From Homoserinimonas aerilata (GTDB lineage Bacteria; Actinomycetota; Actinomycetes; Actinomycetales; Microbacteriaceae), in contig NZ_VFOM01000001.1 of NCBI RefSeq assembly GCF_006716125.1, forward strand, positions 248,001-312,000: a stretch of 64,000 nt of DNA, in the 5' to 3' direction. Positions 34,753-43,987 of this stretch are shown one piece after another (position 1 is the stretch's first letter; the number at the start of each line of letters is the position of its first letter). The translations under genes were made by a program, and so were the position numbers. Below the pieces are notes generated by a model. That model did not search any database. It saw only the letters and a program-made list of their open reading frames with translations, and was not told the origin of the DNA.

Positions 34753-35574
34753 GTGATCATTCTTGCGGCGACGCCCATCGGAAACCTGGGCGACGCATCC
34801 GCCCGGCTCGTTGAGGCGCTCGGTACAGCCGAGGTCATCGCCGCCGAAGACACGCGCGTCACCGTGCACCTGATGCGCGCGCTCGGCATCGAGAACAGGC
34901 CCCGGCTGGTGCCGCTGCACGAACACAACGAGGTCGCCAAAGCCGCCGAACTGGTGGAGCTCGCCCGCAATTCGGATGTTCTCGTGCTGTCGGATGCCGG
35001 CATGCCCGCCATCAGCGACCCCGGCTTCGCGCTCGTGGCCGCCGCGGCCGCCGCCGGTGTGACCGTCACGGCGCTGCCCGGGCCGTCCGCCGTTCTGACA
35101 GCGCTCGCCGTGTCGGGCCTGCCGACGGACCGCTTCTGCTTCGAAGGGTTCCTGCCGCGCAAAGGCGGCGACCGGCGGCGGGCGCTCGCCGCGCTCGTGC
35201 GCGAAGAGCGCACCATGGTGTTCTTCGAATCACCGAACCGCCTGGCGGAAGCGCTTGCCGATGTGGCCGTCGTGTTCGGGGAAGGGCGTCGGGTCGTCGT
35301 CGCGCGTGAGCTCACCAAACTGTTCGAAGAGGTCAAACACGGCACGGCCGCCGAGCTGGCCGAATGGGCCGCCGGCGGGGTTAAGGGCGAGATCGTCGTG
35401 GTCGTCGCGGGCGCGGAACCCGTCACCGCATCGCTGGTCGACGGCGTCGCGCAGGTGCTCGCACTCGTGGCCGAAGGCATCCGCCTCAAAGAGGCCGCCA
35501 CAGAGGTCGCCGAAGCGACAGGGCTCAGCCGGCGCGAGCTGTATGAAGGGGCGCTGGCTGCTCGGCGAAACTGA
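34753..35574 (+). CDS. rsmI: 16S rRNA (cytidine-1402 2'-O)-methyltransferase
   Basis: 273 residues. The start chosen is GTG 34753, which puts the conserved IILAATPIGNLGDASARLVE at the N-terminus as in other RsmI proteins; GTG 34723 is an alternative with AAGGGG upstream. Further landmarks: IAAEDTRVT, LSDAGMPAISDPG, TALPGPSAVLTALAVSGLPTDRFCFEGFLPRK, MVFFESPNRL. It methylates the ribose of C1402 in the 30S P site. The C-terminus LSRRELYEGAL is the DNA-binding-like tail. Promoter sequences must lie in or next to the repeats upstream. Confidence 0.93.
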   Translation: MIILAATPIGNLGDASARLVEALGTAEVIAAEDTRVTVHLMRALGIENRPRLVPLHEHNEVAKAAELVELARNSDVLVLSDAGMPAISDPGFALVAAAAAAGVTVTALPGPSAVLTALAVSGLPTDRFCFEGFLPRKGGDRRRALAALVREERTMVFFESPNRLAEALADVAVVFGEGRRVVVARELTKLFEEVKHGTAAELAEWAAGGVKGEIVVVVAGAEPVTASLVDGVAQVLALVAEGIRLKEAATEVAEATGLSRRELYEGALAARRN

Positions 35575-35590
35575 CGTTGATCGGCGCCTT

Positions 35591-35711
35591 GGTTTCGATA
35601 CGCTCGCTGGCGCTCGCTACTCAACCCGCGGGTATCCTCGCTGGCGCTCGCTACTCAACCCGCGAGGTCGGCTCGGCGGGTTGAGTAACGACGAAGGAGT
35701 GTATCGAAACC
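35591..35711. repeat. long inverted repeat with internal duplication
   Basis: GGTTTCGATACGCTCGC...GGTTGAGTAACGACGAAGG...GTGTATCGAAACC is palindromic at its ends over 121 bp. GCTGGCGCTCGCTACTCAAC occurs twice inside. A relative lies at 53335-53374. It sits between the convergent rsmI and ptsH genes. Confidence 0.85.
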
Positions 35712-35721
35712 CTCCGCGCCG

Positions 35722-35991
35722 TCAGCTCGCGTCGAGGTCTGTCTCGAGCAGCGCCACGAGCGTGTCGAGCGCCTGGTCTGCGCCGTCGCCTTCGGCCGCG
35801 AGCGTCACCGTCTCGCCCTTCGCTGCGCCGAGCGCCATGACGGTGAGGATGCTCGCCGCGTTGCCGGCGGGTCCGTCGCCTTTGCGAATGGTGACGGGCA
35901 CCGCCTGCTCTGTGACGGCGTTCACGAACAGGGTGGCGGGGCGGGCGTGTAGCCCGACGCTGCTGGCGATGACTGCGGTGCGTTCCGGCAT
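35722..35991 (-). CDS. ptsH: HPr phosphocarrier protein
   Basis: 89 residues. The phosphorylation site is H15 in SSVGLHARPAT. The regulatory-Ser region reads GPAGNAASILTVMALGAAKGETVTL; the serine of KSI in Firmicutes is A-S-I-L here, so HPr-kinase regulation is not expected. It carries phosphate from enzyme I to FruA. It is the last gene of fruR-fruK-fruA-ptsH, 41 nt after fruA, with AAGGAA before the ATG. Confidence 0.95.
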   Translation of the reverse strand: MPERTAVIASSVGLHARPATLFVNAVTEQAVPVTIRKGDGPAGNAASILTVMALGAAKGETVTLAAEGDGADQALDTLVALLETDLDAS

Positions 35992-36032
35992 GACGGTTCC
36001 TTCTTCTGGGGGTTGTCGCGGGGTGTGAGGGG

Positions 36033-38072
36033 TCAGACTGTGGCGGGTTGTGCCGAGGCGGGCGCCGAGGCGGGCGCCTCGACGGGCCGGCGCACCACCC
36101 AGCGCTTGAGCGCGATCACGAGCAGCGCCATGACGACGGCTCCTGCGGCGATGGCGACCACGAACATGGCGATGTTGTTGATGGCGAAGAACACGAAGAT
36201 GCCGCCGTGTGGTGCCTGTGAGGTGACTCCGGCGGCCATGATGATGCCGCCTGTGATGGCGCTGCCGATGGCGCTCGCCGGGATGACGCGCAGCGGGTCG
36301 GCGGCGGCGAACGGGATGGCGCCCTCCGAGATGAAGGATGCGCCGAGCAGCCAGGCGGCTTTGCCGTTCTCGCGCTCGACGGGGGTGAATCGGCGGCGGG
36401 CGAGCACGGTTGAGGCGAGTGCCATGGCGAGTGGTGCGACCATGCCACTGGCCATGACGGCGGCCATGATCATCCACGGTGACTGGTTGGCGATGGTGCC
36501 CGCCCCGAGGCCGGCGACGGCGAAGGAGTAGGCGACCTTGTTGACGGGGCCGCCCAGGTCGAAGCCCATCATGGCGCCCAGGATGAGGCCGAGCGCGATG
36601 GCGGATGCCCCGGTCAGCCCGCTGAGGAAGTCGGAGAGTCCGGTGCTGAGCGCCGCGATGGGCCCGCCGAGCAGTACGACCATGAGGCCTGAGGCGAAGA
36701 TGGATGCGAGCAGCGGGATGACGGCGACCGGCATGAGCCCGCGCAGCCAGTTGGGGGTGTCGAGCCTGCCCAGCCACCAGGCGGCGAGTCCGGCGAGCAG
36801 GCCGCCGATGATGCCGCCGATGAAGCCGGCACCCATGAGTCCGGCGACGGCGCCGGCGGTGAAGCCGGGCGCGATTCCGGGCCTGTCGGCGATGCCGTAG
36901 GCGATGTAGCCGGCGAGCGCGGGTACGAGGAAGCCCATCGATGCGGCGCCGATGCTGAATGCGGCCGAGCCCAGGTAGGCGAGCACGCCGCCGTCGGGCA
37001 GGTTCCACAGGCTGTTCTCGAGGATGACCTTGCCTGCGACATCCGTGATGTCGTAGCCGCCCATGAGGAAGCCGAGCGCGATGAGCAGTCCGCCGCCGGC
37101 GACGAAGGGGATCATGTAGCTGACGCCGGTGAGCAGCGAACGCTTGAGCGTCTGGCCGATGTGCTCGTCCTTGTTCGTCGGCTCTTTGGCGGCACCGGAG
37201 CCGCTGCTGCCCTTCACGCGCGCCGCGTTCGGGTCGGATGCTGCGGCGACGGCCTCCTCGATCATGGCGTCGGGCGCGTCGATTCCTCGTTTGACGGGTG
37301 CCTGCACGAGGGGTTTGCCGGCGAAGCGGTCGCGGTCGCGCACGTCGACGTCGACGGCGAAGATCACGGCGGATGCTGCGGCGATCACGGCGGGGTCGAG
37401 CGGCTTCGCGCCGGCGGACCCCTGCGTCTCGACGTGCAGGGTGACCCCGGCGCGCTTGGCGGCGGCGGCAAGGGCGTCGGCTGCCATGTAGGTGTGCGCG
37501 ATGCCGGTGGGGCACGCGGTGACGGCGACGATGCTGGGGCGACCCTGGGCATCCGGGGCTGCGGGTGAGGCGGATGCCTCAGATTGAGCGGATGCTTCGG
37601 GCTGGCCCGATTCGGCGGGCGCCGGTGCGAGCGCCCCGTCGACGATGGCGACGACCTCCTCTGCGCTGCCCGCGGCCCGCAGCGAGGCCACGAACTCGGG
37701 GACGACGAGCGAGCGGGCGAGCGTCGACAGCAGCACGAGGTGCTGCTGGTCGGCGCCGGCGGGTGCCGCGATGAGGAATATGAGGTCGGCGGGGGCGTCG
37801 GATGCGCCGAAGTCGACGGCGGGCCGCGGCCGGGCGAACACGAGTGTCGCCTCGGTGACGGCCTCCGAGCGGCAGTGCGGGATGGCGATGCCACCGGGCA
37901 CGCCGGTGTCGGTCTTCTGCTCGCGCGCCCACGCATCCGCGAACAGCGCCGCGGCATCCGTGGCTCTGCCCTGTTCTGCGACGAGCGAGGTGAGCGCGCG
38001 GATGACGCCTTCGCGTTCGGTTCCGAGGTCGGTGTCGAGCAGTACGAGCTGCGGGGTGATGAGTGACGTCAT
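36033..38072 (-). CDS. fruA: PTS fructose-specific enzyme IIABC
   Basis: 679 residues with three fused domains. EIIA, residues 5-147, has the phospho-His H66 in GIAIPHCRSEA. EIIB, 179-275, has the phospho-Cys C187 in VTACPTGIAHTYMAADAL. EIIC, from about 310, has about ten membrane helices and GGYDITD, the family motif. An Ala/Ser/Pro linker joins IIA and IIB. It imports fructose as fructose-1-phosphate, the substrate of FruK encoded 2 nt upstream. AAGGAG lies 5 nt before the ATG. Confidence 0.96.
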   Translation of the reverse strand: MTSLITPQLVLLDTDLGTEREGVIRALTSLVAEQGRATDAAALFADAWAREQKTDTGVPGGIAIPHCRSEAVTEATLVFARPRPAVDFGASDAPADLIFLIAAPAGADQQHLVLLSTLARSLVVPEFVASLRAAGSAEEVVAIVDGALAPAPAESGQPEASAQSEASASPAAPDAQGRPSIVAVTACPTGIAHTYMAADALAAAAKRAGVTLHVETQGSAGAKPLDPAVIAAASAVIFAVDVDVRDRDRFAGKPLVQAPVKRGIDAPDAMIEEAVAAASDPNAARVKGSSGSGAAKEPTNKDEHIGQTLKRSLLTGVSYMIPFVAGGGLLIALGFLMGGYDITDVAGKVILENSLWNLPDGGVLAYLGSAAFSIGAASMGFLVPALAGYIAYGIADRPGIAPGFTAGAVAGLMGAGFIGGIIGGLLAGLAAWWLGRLDTPNWLRGLMPVAVIPLLASIFASGLMVVLLGGPIAALSTGLSDFLSGLTGASAIALGLILGAMMGFDLGGPVNKVAYSFAVAGLGAGTIANQSPWMIMAAVMASGMVAPLAMALASTVLARRRFTPVERENGKAAWLLGASFISEGAIPFAAADPLRVIPASAIGSAITGGIIMAAGVTSQAPHGGIFVFFAINNIAMFVVAIAAGAVVMALLVIALKRWVVRRPVEAPASAPASAQPATV

Positions 38073-38074
38073 TG

Positions 38075-39088
38075 CTACTCCTTGGTGTCGGTGGAAGGGG
38101 TGGGGGTGGTCGTGCTGCGAGAGGTGAGCGAGCTGGGAGAGGTGAGAGGGGCGACGCTCGCGTCGTGGGGTCGCGTCTGCCCCGGAGTCGGCACCGTGCT
38201 GCCGGCGAGCGCTGCTGCCGCGGCGCCGTGGGCGACCGCCTGCGCGAGCCTGCCCTCGGGCGAGGCGCCGCGCTGCTGCGCATACAGGTAGCCGGCGAGC
38301 GAGGAGTCGCCCGCGCCGACGGTGCTGCGCACCACGATGGGCGGCATGGTGGCGTGCCAGGCGTCGTCAGCGGTGACCAGCACCGCGCCGTTGCCGCCGA
38401 GTGTCGCGAGCACGGCACGGCAGCCGCGTTCGACGAGCAGGCGGGCCGCGGATGCTGCCAGTCGCGGGTCCGCCTCGATCGCGTCGGCATCGCCGCCGAC
38501 GAGTTCCGCCAGTTCCTCGCCGTTCGGCTTCACCAGGTCGACGCCGACGCCCGACTCCACGAGGGCCAGCATGGGCGCGCCCGAGGAGTCGACCGCGATG
38601 AGAGGAGGGGTACCGTCGGATGCCGCGCGCACGGCGGTCACCACCCGTGCGTAGAAGTCGGGGGAGAGACCGGGCGGCAGCGAGCCGGCCAGCACGAGCC
38701 ATTCCGCGCGCTTCGCCTGCGAGACGATCACGTCGATGAGGGCCGCCTCATCCGCGGGGCCCAGCGTCGGGCCGGGCTCGTTGAGTTTCGTCGTCGTGCC
38801 GTCCGGCTCGGTGACGGTCACGTTGGAGCGCACCCGGCCGGCGATCGTCACATTGGCGATGGGGATGCGTTCGGCGCGCAACGCGACCAGCATCGGGTCG
38901 GAGGCGTCGCCGGGCAGCACGGCGACCGTGTCGAGGCCGCTCGCGATGAGCGCCCGTGACACGTTCACGCCCTTGCCGCCGGGCTGCTCGTGCGAGGCAA
39001 CAGCCCGCTGCACCTCGCCGCGGGCGAGGGCCGAGCCGAGCTCGATCGTGCGGTCGAGACTCGGGTTCGCGGTGACGGTGACGATCAT
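38075..39088 (-). CDS. fruK: 1-phosphofructokinase
   Basis: 337 residues of the PfkB family. It phosphorylates fructose-1-phosphate to fructose-1,6-bisphosphate. Start MIVTVTANPSLDRTIEL, substrate region GGKGVNVSRAL, and the catalytic anion-hole motif VGAGDSSLAGYLYA are present. The last 30 residues are a Ser/Thr/Pro tail not usual for the family. It overlaps fruR by 4 nt and ends 2 nt before fruA, so all are translated together. Confidence 0.95.
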   Translation of the reverse strand: MIVTVTANPSLDRTIELGSALARGEVQRAVASHEQPGGKGVNVSRALIASGLDTVAVLPGDASDPMLVALRAERIPIANVTIAGRVRSNVTVTEPDGTTTKLNEPGPTLGPADEAALIDVIVSQAKRAEWLVLAGSLPPGLSPDFYARVVTAVRAASDGTPPLIAVDSSGAPMLALVESGVGVDLVKPNGEELAELVGGDADAIEADPRLAASAARLLVERGCRAVLATLGGNGAVLVTADDAWHATMPPIVVRSTVGAGDSSLAGYLYAQQRGASPEGRLAQAVAHGAAAAALAGSTVPTPGQTRPHDASVAPLTSPSSLTSRSTTTPTPSTDTKE

Positions 39089-39873
39089 GCGATCACCGTC
39101 TCGACGTCGGATTCCTGCAGTGCCTGAGTGAGTTCCGCATCCGGGGCACCATCGGTCACGAGCGTGTCGACGTCGCCGAGCGCGGCGAAGGAGACGAGCG
39201 TCTCGCCACCCAGCTTGGAGGCGTCGACGAGCGCGACCGCGCGGCGCGCACCGTGTGTGAGGGCCGACTTGACGGCGGCCTCATCGGCGTCGGGCGTGCT
39301 GAAGCCGAACTCTGCATGCACCCCGTTCGCGCCGATGAACGCCACATCGGGGCGCAGCCCGGCAAGCTGGGCGAGCGCCGTCGGCCCCACGGCCGCGCTC
39401 GTGATGGTGCGCAGGCGGCCGCCGATCAGCTGCACCTCCACATGCGGGTTCGTGTTGACGGCCTGGGCGATCAGAATCGAATTGGTGATGACCACGATCG
39501 ACTGCTGCGGGGCATCCGGGGTCCACTGCGAGAGCGTGTGCGCGAACAGCCCCGTCGTGCTGCCGGCGTCGATGGCGACGGCGCCGCTGAACGAGCCCGG
39601 GATGAATGCCATCGCGGCGCGGGCGATTCGTTCCTTCGCGCCCGTGTTGAGCATCCGGCGGCTGTCGATGCTCTCCTCGGCGAGGCTGATGCGACTCACG
39701 GGCACCGCACCGCCGTGCACCCGGCGGGCGAGGCCTTTGGCCTCCAACTGGTCGAGGTCGCGCCGGATGGTCTCGTTCGAGACGTCGAATTCGGATGCGA
39801 GGGGGGCCACGGAGACGCGGCCGGCGGCCTCGAGGCGGGTGACGATGAGCTGCTGGCGCTCCTCTGCGTACAT
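39085..39873 (-). CDS. fruR: DeoR-family regulator of the fructose operon
   Basis: 262 residues from ATG 39873 (GAAGGAGA upstream). The DeoR helix-turn-helix is at residues 1-58 (EERQQLIVTRLEAAGRVSVAPLASEFDVSNETIRRDLDQLEAKGLARRVHGGA) and the sugar-phosphate sensing domain follows (AIDAGSTTGLFAH, ITNSILIAQ, GGRLR). It most likely represses fruK-fruA-ptsH and is relieved by fructose-1-phosphate. An open extension to 40047 lacks family similarity. Confidence 0.93.
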   Translation of the reverse strand: MYAEERQQLIVTRLEAAGRVSVAPLASEFDVSNETIRRDLDQLEAKGLARRVHGGAVPVSRISLAEESIDSRRMLNTGAKERIARAAMAFIPGSFSGAVAIDAGSTTGLFAHTLSQWTPDAPQQSIVVITNSILIAQAVNTNPHVEVQLIGGRLRTITSAAVGPTALAQLAGLRPDVAFIGANGVHAEFGFSTPDADEAAVKSALTHGARRAVALVDASKLGGETLVSFAALGDVDTLVTDGAPDAELTQALQESDVETVIA

Positions 39874-39945
39874 CGCGTCTCCTTCGACATCCGTGCCGGG
39901 TTCTGTGATCCCGAGCCTGCGTTTATGAGAGAGTACGCCCGCTTC

Positions 39946-39970
39946 TGTGGCTTTGCAAGTAAATGCCACA
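39946..39970. promoter_or_regulatory. dyad upstream of fruR, likely FruR operator
   Basis: TGTGGCTTT and AATGCCACA (one mismatch) form a 9-bp dyad with a 7-nt centre, about 75 bp before the fruR start. This is the only strong dyad in the fruR-metG gap. Confidence 0.5.
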
Positions 39971-40020
39971 CATTCCCACATCGCGGCGCCGAGGCATCCG
40001 TAATGCACCGCCGTGAATCG

Positions 40021-40026
40021 TAGGAT
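40021..40026 (+). promoter_or_regulatory. -10 box of the metG leaderless promoter (TAGGAT)
   Basis: TAGGAT is followed by 7 nt and ATG 40034, with no ribosome binding site. It is the clearest example in the window of this spacing. Confidence 0.6.
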
Positions 40027-40033
40027 GGACACC

Positions 40034-41626
40034 ATGTCCTCCGGCACGCCGTTCTATATCGCCACGCCCATCTTCTATGTGAACGATGTGCCCCACATCG
40101 GGCACGCCTACACGGAGGTCGCGGCCGACGTTTTGGCACGCTGGCACCGCCAGTCGGGTGACGACACGTGGCTGCTCACCGGCACCGACGAGCACGGTCA
40201 GAAGATCCTGCGCACCGCCGTTGCCAACGACGTCAGCCCCAAGGAATGGGCCGACAAGCTCGTCGAGGAGGCGTGGAAGCCGCTGCTGGAGACCATCAAC
40301 ATCTCCAACGACGACTTCATCCGCACCACCGACCAGCGGCACGAAGACGGCGTCAAGCTGTTCCTGCAGCGCCTCTACGCCGACGGCTTCATCTACCAGG
40401 GCGAATTCGAGGGCCACTACTGCGTCGGCTGCGAGGAGTACAAGCAGCCGGGCGACCTCGTGCCGGGCACGGGCGAGTACGAGGGGCAGCTGGTCTGCGC
40501 CATCCACTCCAAGCCCGTCGAGGTGCTCAAGGAGACCAACTACTTCTTCAGGATGAGCGACTTCGAGCAGCCGCTGCTCGAGCTGTACCGCAGCAACCCC
40601 AACTTCATCCAGCCCGAGTCGGTGCGCAACGAGATCGTGCAGTTCGTCAGCCAGGGGCTGCGCGACCTGTCGATCTCGCGCTCCAGCTTCGACTGGGGCG
40701 TCAAGCTGCCGTGGGATGACAGCCACGTTCTGTACGTGTGGTTCGACGCGCTGCTCAACTACATCACCGCCATCGGCTACGGCACCGACGACGAGAACTT
40801 CCGGCGCCGCTGGCCCGCCGTGCAGCTCGTGGGCAAGGACATCGCCCGCTTCCACGCCGTCATCTGGCCGGCCATGCTCATGGCGGCCGGGCTGCCCGTG
40901 CCGAAGCGCGTGTTCGGCCACGGCTGGCTGCTCGTCGGCGGCGAGAAGATGTCCAAGTCGAAGCTCACGGGTATCGCGCCCAGCGACATTACCGACACAT
41001 TCGGCGTCGACGCGTTCCGCTACTACTTCATGAGCGCCATCCACTTCGGGCAGGACGGCTCCTTCAGCTGGGAGGACCTCTCGGCGCGCTACCAGTCCGA
41101 GCTGGCCAACGGTTTCGGCAACCTCGCATCCCGCGTCATCGCCATGATCAACAAGTACTTCGACGGCGTCGTGCCCGCCCCCGGCAGCTACACGGATGCC
41201 GAGCTGGGCATCCAGAAGACCGTCGCGGATGCCGCCACAACAGCCGATGCCGCCATCGAGCGCCTCGCCATCCATGAAGCCATCGAGGCGATCTGGACCA
41301 TCGTCGACGAGCTCAACGGCTACATCACCCTGCAGGAGCCGTGGGTGCTCGCCAAGTCGGAGGAGACCCGCGAACGCCTCGGCACCGTGCTGTACACGAC
41401 GGCGGAGGGCCTGCGCGCGCTCGCCGTTCTGCTGTCGCCGGTGATCCCGGAGGCGACCGCCAAACTGTGGGCGGCGCTCGGCTTCGACACGGCCGTCGAC
41501 GAACAGAAGATCACGGATGCCGGTGGCTGGGGCATCCTGCAGCCCGGCCAGAAGATGGGCACGCTCGCCGCGCTCTTCCCGCGCATCGAGCAGGACGCCC
41601 CGGCGCAGGAGACCGCCGCAGGATGA
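40034..41626 (+). CDS. metG: methionyl-tRNA synthetase
   Basis: 530 residues. Class I signatures are HIGH in DVPHIGHAYTE (residues about 21-24) and KMSKS in GGEKMSKSKLTG (about 310). The connective part has CVGCEEYK and CAIHSKP, a partly kept zinc knuckle. It lacks the C-terminal EMAP-like domain and is of the short type of this phylum. ATG 40034 is chosen over ATG 40025 because of the TAGGAT box. The tatD start overlaps the stop by 4 nt. Confidence 0.95.
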   Translation: MSSGTPFYIATPIFYVNDVPHIGHAYTEVAADVLARWHRQSGDDTWLLTGTDEHGQKILRTAVANDVSPKEWADKLVEEAWKPLLETINISNDDFIRTTDQRHEDGVKLFLQRLYADGFIYQGEFEGHYCVGCEEYKQPGDLVPGTGEYEGQLVCAIHSKPVEVLKETNYFFRMSDFEQPLLELYRSNPNFIQPESVRNEIVQFVSQGLRDLSISRSSFDWGVKLPWDDSHVLYVWFDALLNYITAIGYGTDDENFRRRWPAVQLVGKDIARFHAVIWPAMLMAAGLPVPKRVFGHGWLLVGGEKMSKSKLTGIAPSDITDTFGVDAFRYYFMSAIHFGQDGSFSWEDLSARYQSELANGFGNLASRVIAMINKYFDGVVPAPGSYTDAELGIQKTVADAATTADAAIERLAIHEAIEAIWTIVDELNGYITLQEPWVLAKSEETRERLGTVLYTTAEGLRALAVLLSPVIPEATAKLWAALGFDTAVDEQKITDAGGWGILQPGQKMGTLAALFPRIEQDAPAQETAAG

Positions 41627-42504
41627 GCTACCCGGCGCCGCCCGAGGCACTCACCGTGCCCGTCTACGACAACCACACCCACCTGGAGATGGGCGGCGAC
41701 GGCTCGCGCCTCGACTACTCCGAGGCCCTCGACCTGGCCGGCAGCGTCGGCGTGCGCGGCGTCGTGCAGGTGGGCACGGATGTCGCCAGCTCGCGATGGT
41801 CGGCCGAGATGGCGGCACGGGAGCCGCGGATGCTCGCCGCCGTCGCCATCCACCCGAACGATGCTCCCGAGCTTGAGGCAGCGGGCACCCTCGACGCATC
41901 ACTGGCCGAGATCGACGAGCTGGCGGGCCGCCCGCGTGTGCGCGCCGTCGGTGAGACGGGGCTCGACTTCTTCCGCACGGGGGAGGAGGGGCGTGCCGCC
42001 CAGTTCCGCTCCTTCGAGGCGCACATCGAGATCGCGAAACGGCACGGCCTGGCGCTGCAGATCCACGACCGTGACGCGCACGACGCCGTCATCGAGACGC
42101 TGCTGCGTGTCGGTGCACCGGAGCGCACCGTCTTCCACTGCTTCTCCGGCGATGCCGACATGGCGCGGCTGTGCACCGACAACGGCTGGTACCTGTCGTT
42201 CGCCGGAACGGTCACCTTCAAGAACGCGCCCAATCTGCGCGAGGCGCTCGAGGCGGCGCCGCGGGATCGCATCCTGATCGAGACGGATGCCCCCTACCTG
42301 ACCCCTGCGCCGCACCGCGGCAGGACCAACGCCTCGTACCTGATCCCGGTGACGCTGCGCTTCATGGCCGAGCACATCGGCACGGAGCCGTCGCTGCTGG
42401 CCGCGCAGATCGCATCCAACACGGAGGCCGTCTACGGCAGCTGGGACACCGACCTTGTGAGCACGCCGCCCGTCAGCAGCCTGCCGCCGCACCCAATCGC
42501 ATGA
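41623..42504 (+). CDS. tatD: TatD-family metal-dependent deoxyribonuclease
   Basis: 293 residues of the amidohydrolase fold. Metal ligands are visible: H-x-H in VYDNHTHLEM, Glu in AVGETGLDFFR, His in LQIHDRDAH and VFHCFSGDADM, and Asp in IETDAPYLTPAPHRGRTN. It is a cytosolic 3'-5' nuclease implicated in DNA repair. It is encoded between metG and rsmA, the usual conserved order, with ATGA overlaps at both ends. Confidence 0.94.
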   Translation: MSYPAPPEALTVPVYDNHTHLEMGGDGSRLDYSEALDLAGSVGVRGVVQVGTDVASSRWSAEMAAREPRMLAAVAIHPNDAPELEAAGTLDASLAEIDELAGRPRVRAVGETGLDFFRTGEEGRAAQFRSFEAHIEIAKRHGLALQIHDRDAHDAVIETLLRVGAPERTVFHCFSGDADMARLCTDNGWYLSFAGTVTFKNAPNLREALEAAPRDRILIETDAPYLTPAPHRGRTNASYLIPVTLRFMAEHIGTEPSLLAAQIASNTEAVYGSWDTDLVSTPPVSSLPPHPIA

Positions 42505-43361
42505 GCGGCGAGCAGAAACCCGTAACCTCGTCCGGCCTCCTGGGCCCCGCCGAGATCCGCGACCTGGCCGAACTGCTCGACCTTCAGCCGACCAAGAAGC
42601 TGGGGCAGAACTTCGTCATCGACGCCAACACGGTGCGGCGCATCGTCAAGGCCGCCGGCGTCACCGGCGAGCACCCCGTCGTCGAGGTCGGGCCGGGGCT
42701 CGGCTCGCTCACCCTCGGGCTGCTCGAGACAGGCGCGGCCGTCACCGCCGTCGAGATCGACCCGCGGTTGGCCCGCCAGCTGCCGCTCACCGTCGACGCC
42801 CTGCAGCCGGATGCTCACCTCACGGTCGTTCTGCACGACGCGATGACGATAACCGAACTTCCCGGCGAACCCACCACCCTCGTCGCGAACCTGCCATACA
42901 ACGTGTCCGTGCCCGTGCTGCTGCACTTTCTCGAACACTTCCCGTTCATCACATCCGGCCTCGTCATGGTGCAGGCGGAAGTCGGCCAGCGCATCGCCGC
43001 CGAACCGGGCAGCAAGATCTACGGCAGCCCCAGCGTGAAAGCCGCCTGGTATGGGCACTGGCGCACCTCAGGGCTCGTCAGCCGGCAGGTGTTCTGGCCG
43101 GTGCCCAACGTGGACTCCATCCTCGTCGGCTTCACGCGGCGCGAGCAGGAGCTCGGCACGGAGGAGGAACGCGTCGCCGTGTTCGCCCTCGTCGATGCGG
43201 CGTTCGGACAGCGGCGCAAAATGCTGCGCCAATCGCTCTCCGGAGTCCTCGGAAGCTCGGCCGAAGCATCCGCCCGGCTCGAGGCGGCAGGCGTCGCCCC
43301 CACGCAGCGCGGCGAACAGCTCACCGTGCACGACTTCCTGCGCATCGCCCGCAGCGCCTGA
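42501..43361 (+). CDS. rsmA: 16S rRNA dimethyladenosine transferase (KsgA)
   Basis: 286 residues. SAM motif VVEVGPGLGSLTLGLLE, start KKLGQNFVIDANTVRRIVKAAG and the catalytic NLPYNVSVPVLLHFLE (target-adenine binding) are present. It dimethylates A1518 and A1519 of 16S rRNA. The C-terminal helical domain (FGQRRKMLRQSLSG) is complete. Confidence 0.96.
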   Translation: MSGEQKPVTSSGLLGPAEIRDLAELLDLQPTKKLGQNFVIDANTVRRIVKAAGVTGEHPVVEVGPGLGSLTLGLLETGAAVTAVEIDPRLARQLPLTVDALQPDAHLTVVLHDAMTITELPGEPTTLVANLPYNVSVPVLLHFLEHFPFITSGLVMVQAEVGQRIAAEPGSKIYGSPSVKAAWYGHWRTSGLVSRQVFWPVPNVDSILVGFTRREQELGTEEERVAVFALVDAAFGQRRKMLRQSLSGVLGSSAEASARLEAAGVAPTQRGEQLTVHDFLRIARSA

Positions 43362-43400
43362 AGCCTCGACCGGCGTCGCAAGCGCGCGTATGGTGACCCT

Positions 43401-43943
43401 ATGGCCGCTGTTTCGGGAAGCAACGTTTCAGACACCAGGCTGATCGCGGCCACGGGCAAGACCCGTGGCGAATGGCACGCGCTCCTCGACGCCGAGAATG
43501 CCGCCACCTGGCCACACCCAGACATCGCTAAATGGCTCCACCGTGAACACGGCGTCGACGCGTGGTGGGCGCAGGGAATAACCGTCGGCTACGAGCAGGC
43601 ACGCGGGATTCGCGCCCCCGGCCAACAAGCCGACGGAACCTTCGTGGCCGGCTCCAGCACGACCGTCGACGGCGAACTGCAGAGCGTGCTCGAGAAAGCC
43701 ATCACAATATTCAGTGACCATCTGGGCAGCTCCCCCGTCAGCATCAGCAGGGCCGCGAAGCATCCGACCGCCCGCTGGTCACTGCCCGACGGAACAGGCG
43801 TGCTCGTCACCGTGAGCCCCGCCGCCATCGGAACCGTCGGCAGGGCGCGAGTTGCCGCGACCCGCACCAGACTGGCGACAGAGGATGCGCTCGACGGCGC
43901 CAAGACGGAACTCGCCACCGTGCTGCAGCGCTTCGGGGAGTAG
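43401..43943 (+). CDS. conserved actinobacterial protein, unknown function (DUF4287-like)
   Basis: 180 residues. The first part, ATGKTRGEWHALLDAENAATWPHPDIAKWLHREHGVDAWWAQGITVGYEQARG, is recognisable as the DUF4287/DUF5655-type helical domain common in actinobacteria. The second half (TISRAAKHPTARWSLPDGTGVLVTVSPAAIG) resembles an SRPBCC-like beta domain. Function is unknown. TATGGT lies 6 nt before the ATG, so a leaderless start is likely. It separates rsmA and ispE. Confidence 0.8.
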   Translation: MAAVSGSNVSDTRLIAATGKTRGEWHALLDAENAATWPHPDIAKWLHREHGVDAWWAQGITVGYEQARGIRAPGQQADGTFVAGSSTTVDGELQSVLEKAITIFSDHLGSSPVSISRAAKHPTARWSLPDGTGVLVTVSPAAIGTVGRARVAATRTRLATEDALDGAKTELATVLQRFGE

Positions 43944-43987
43944 CGGCTGCGTCATCCGCAGACAGGGCGTTCGGATAGGTTTATTCC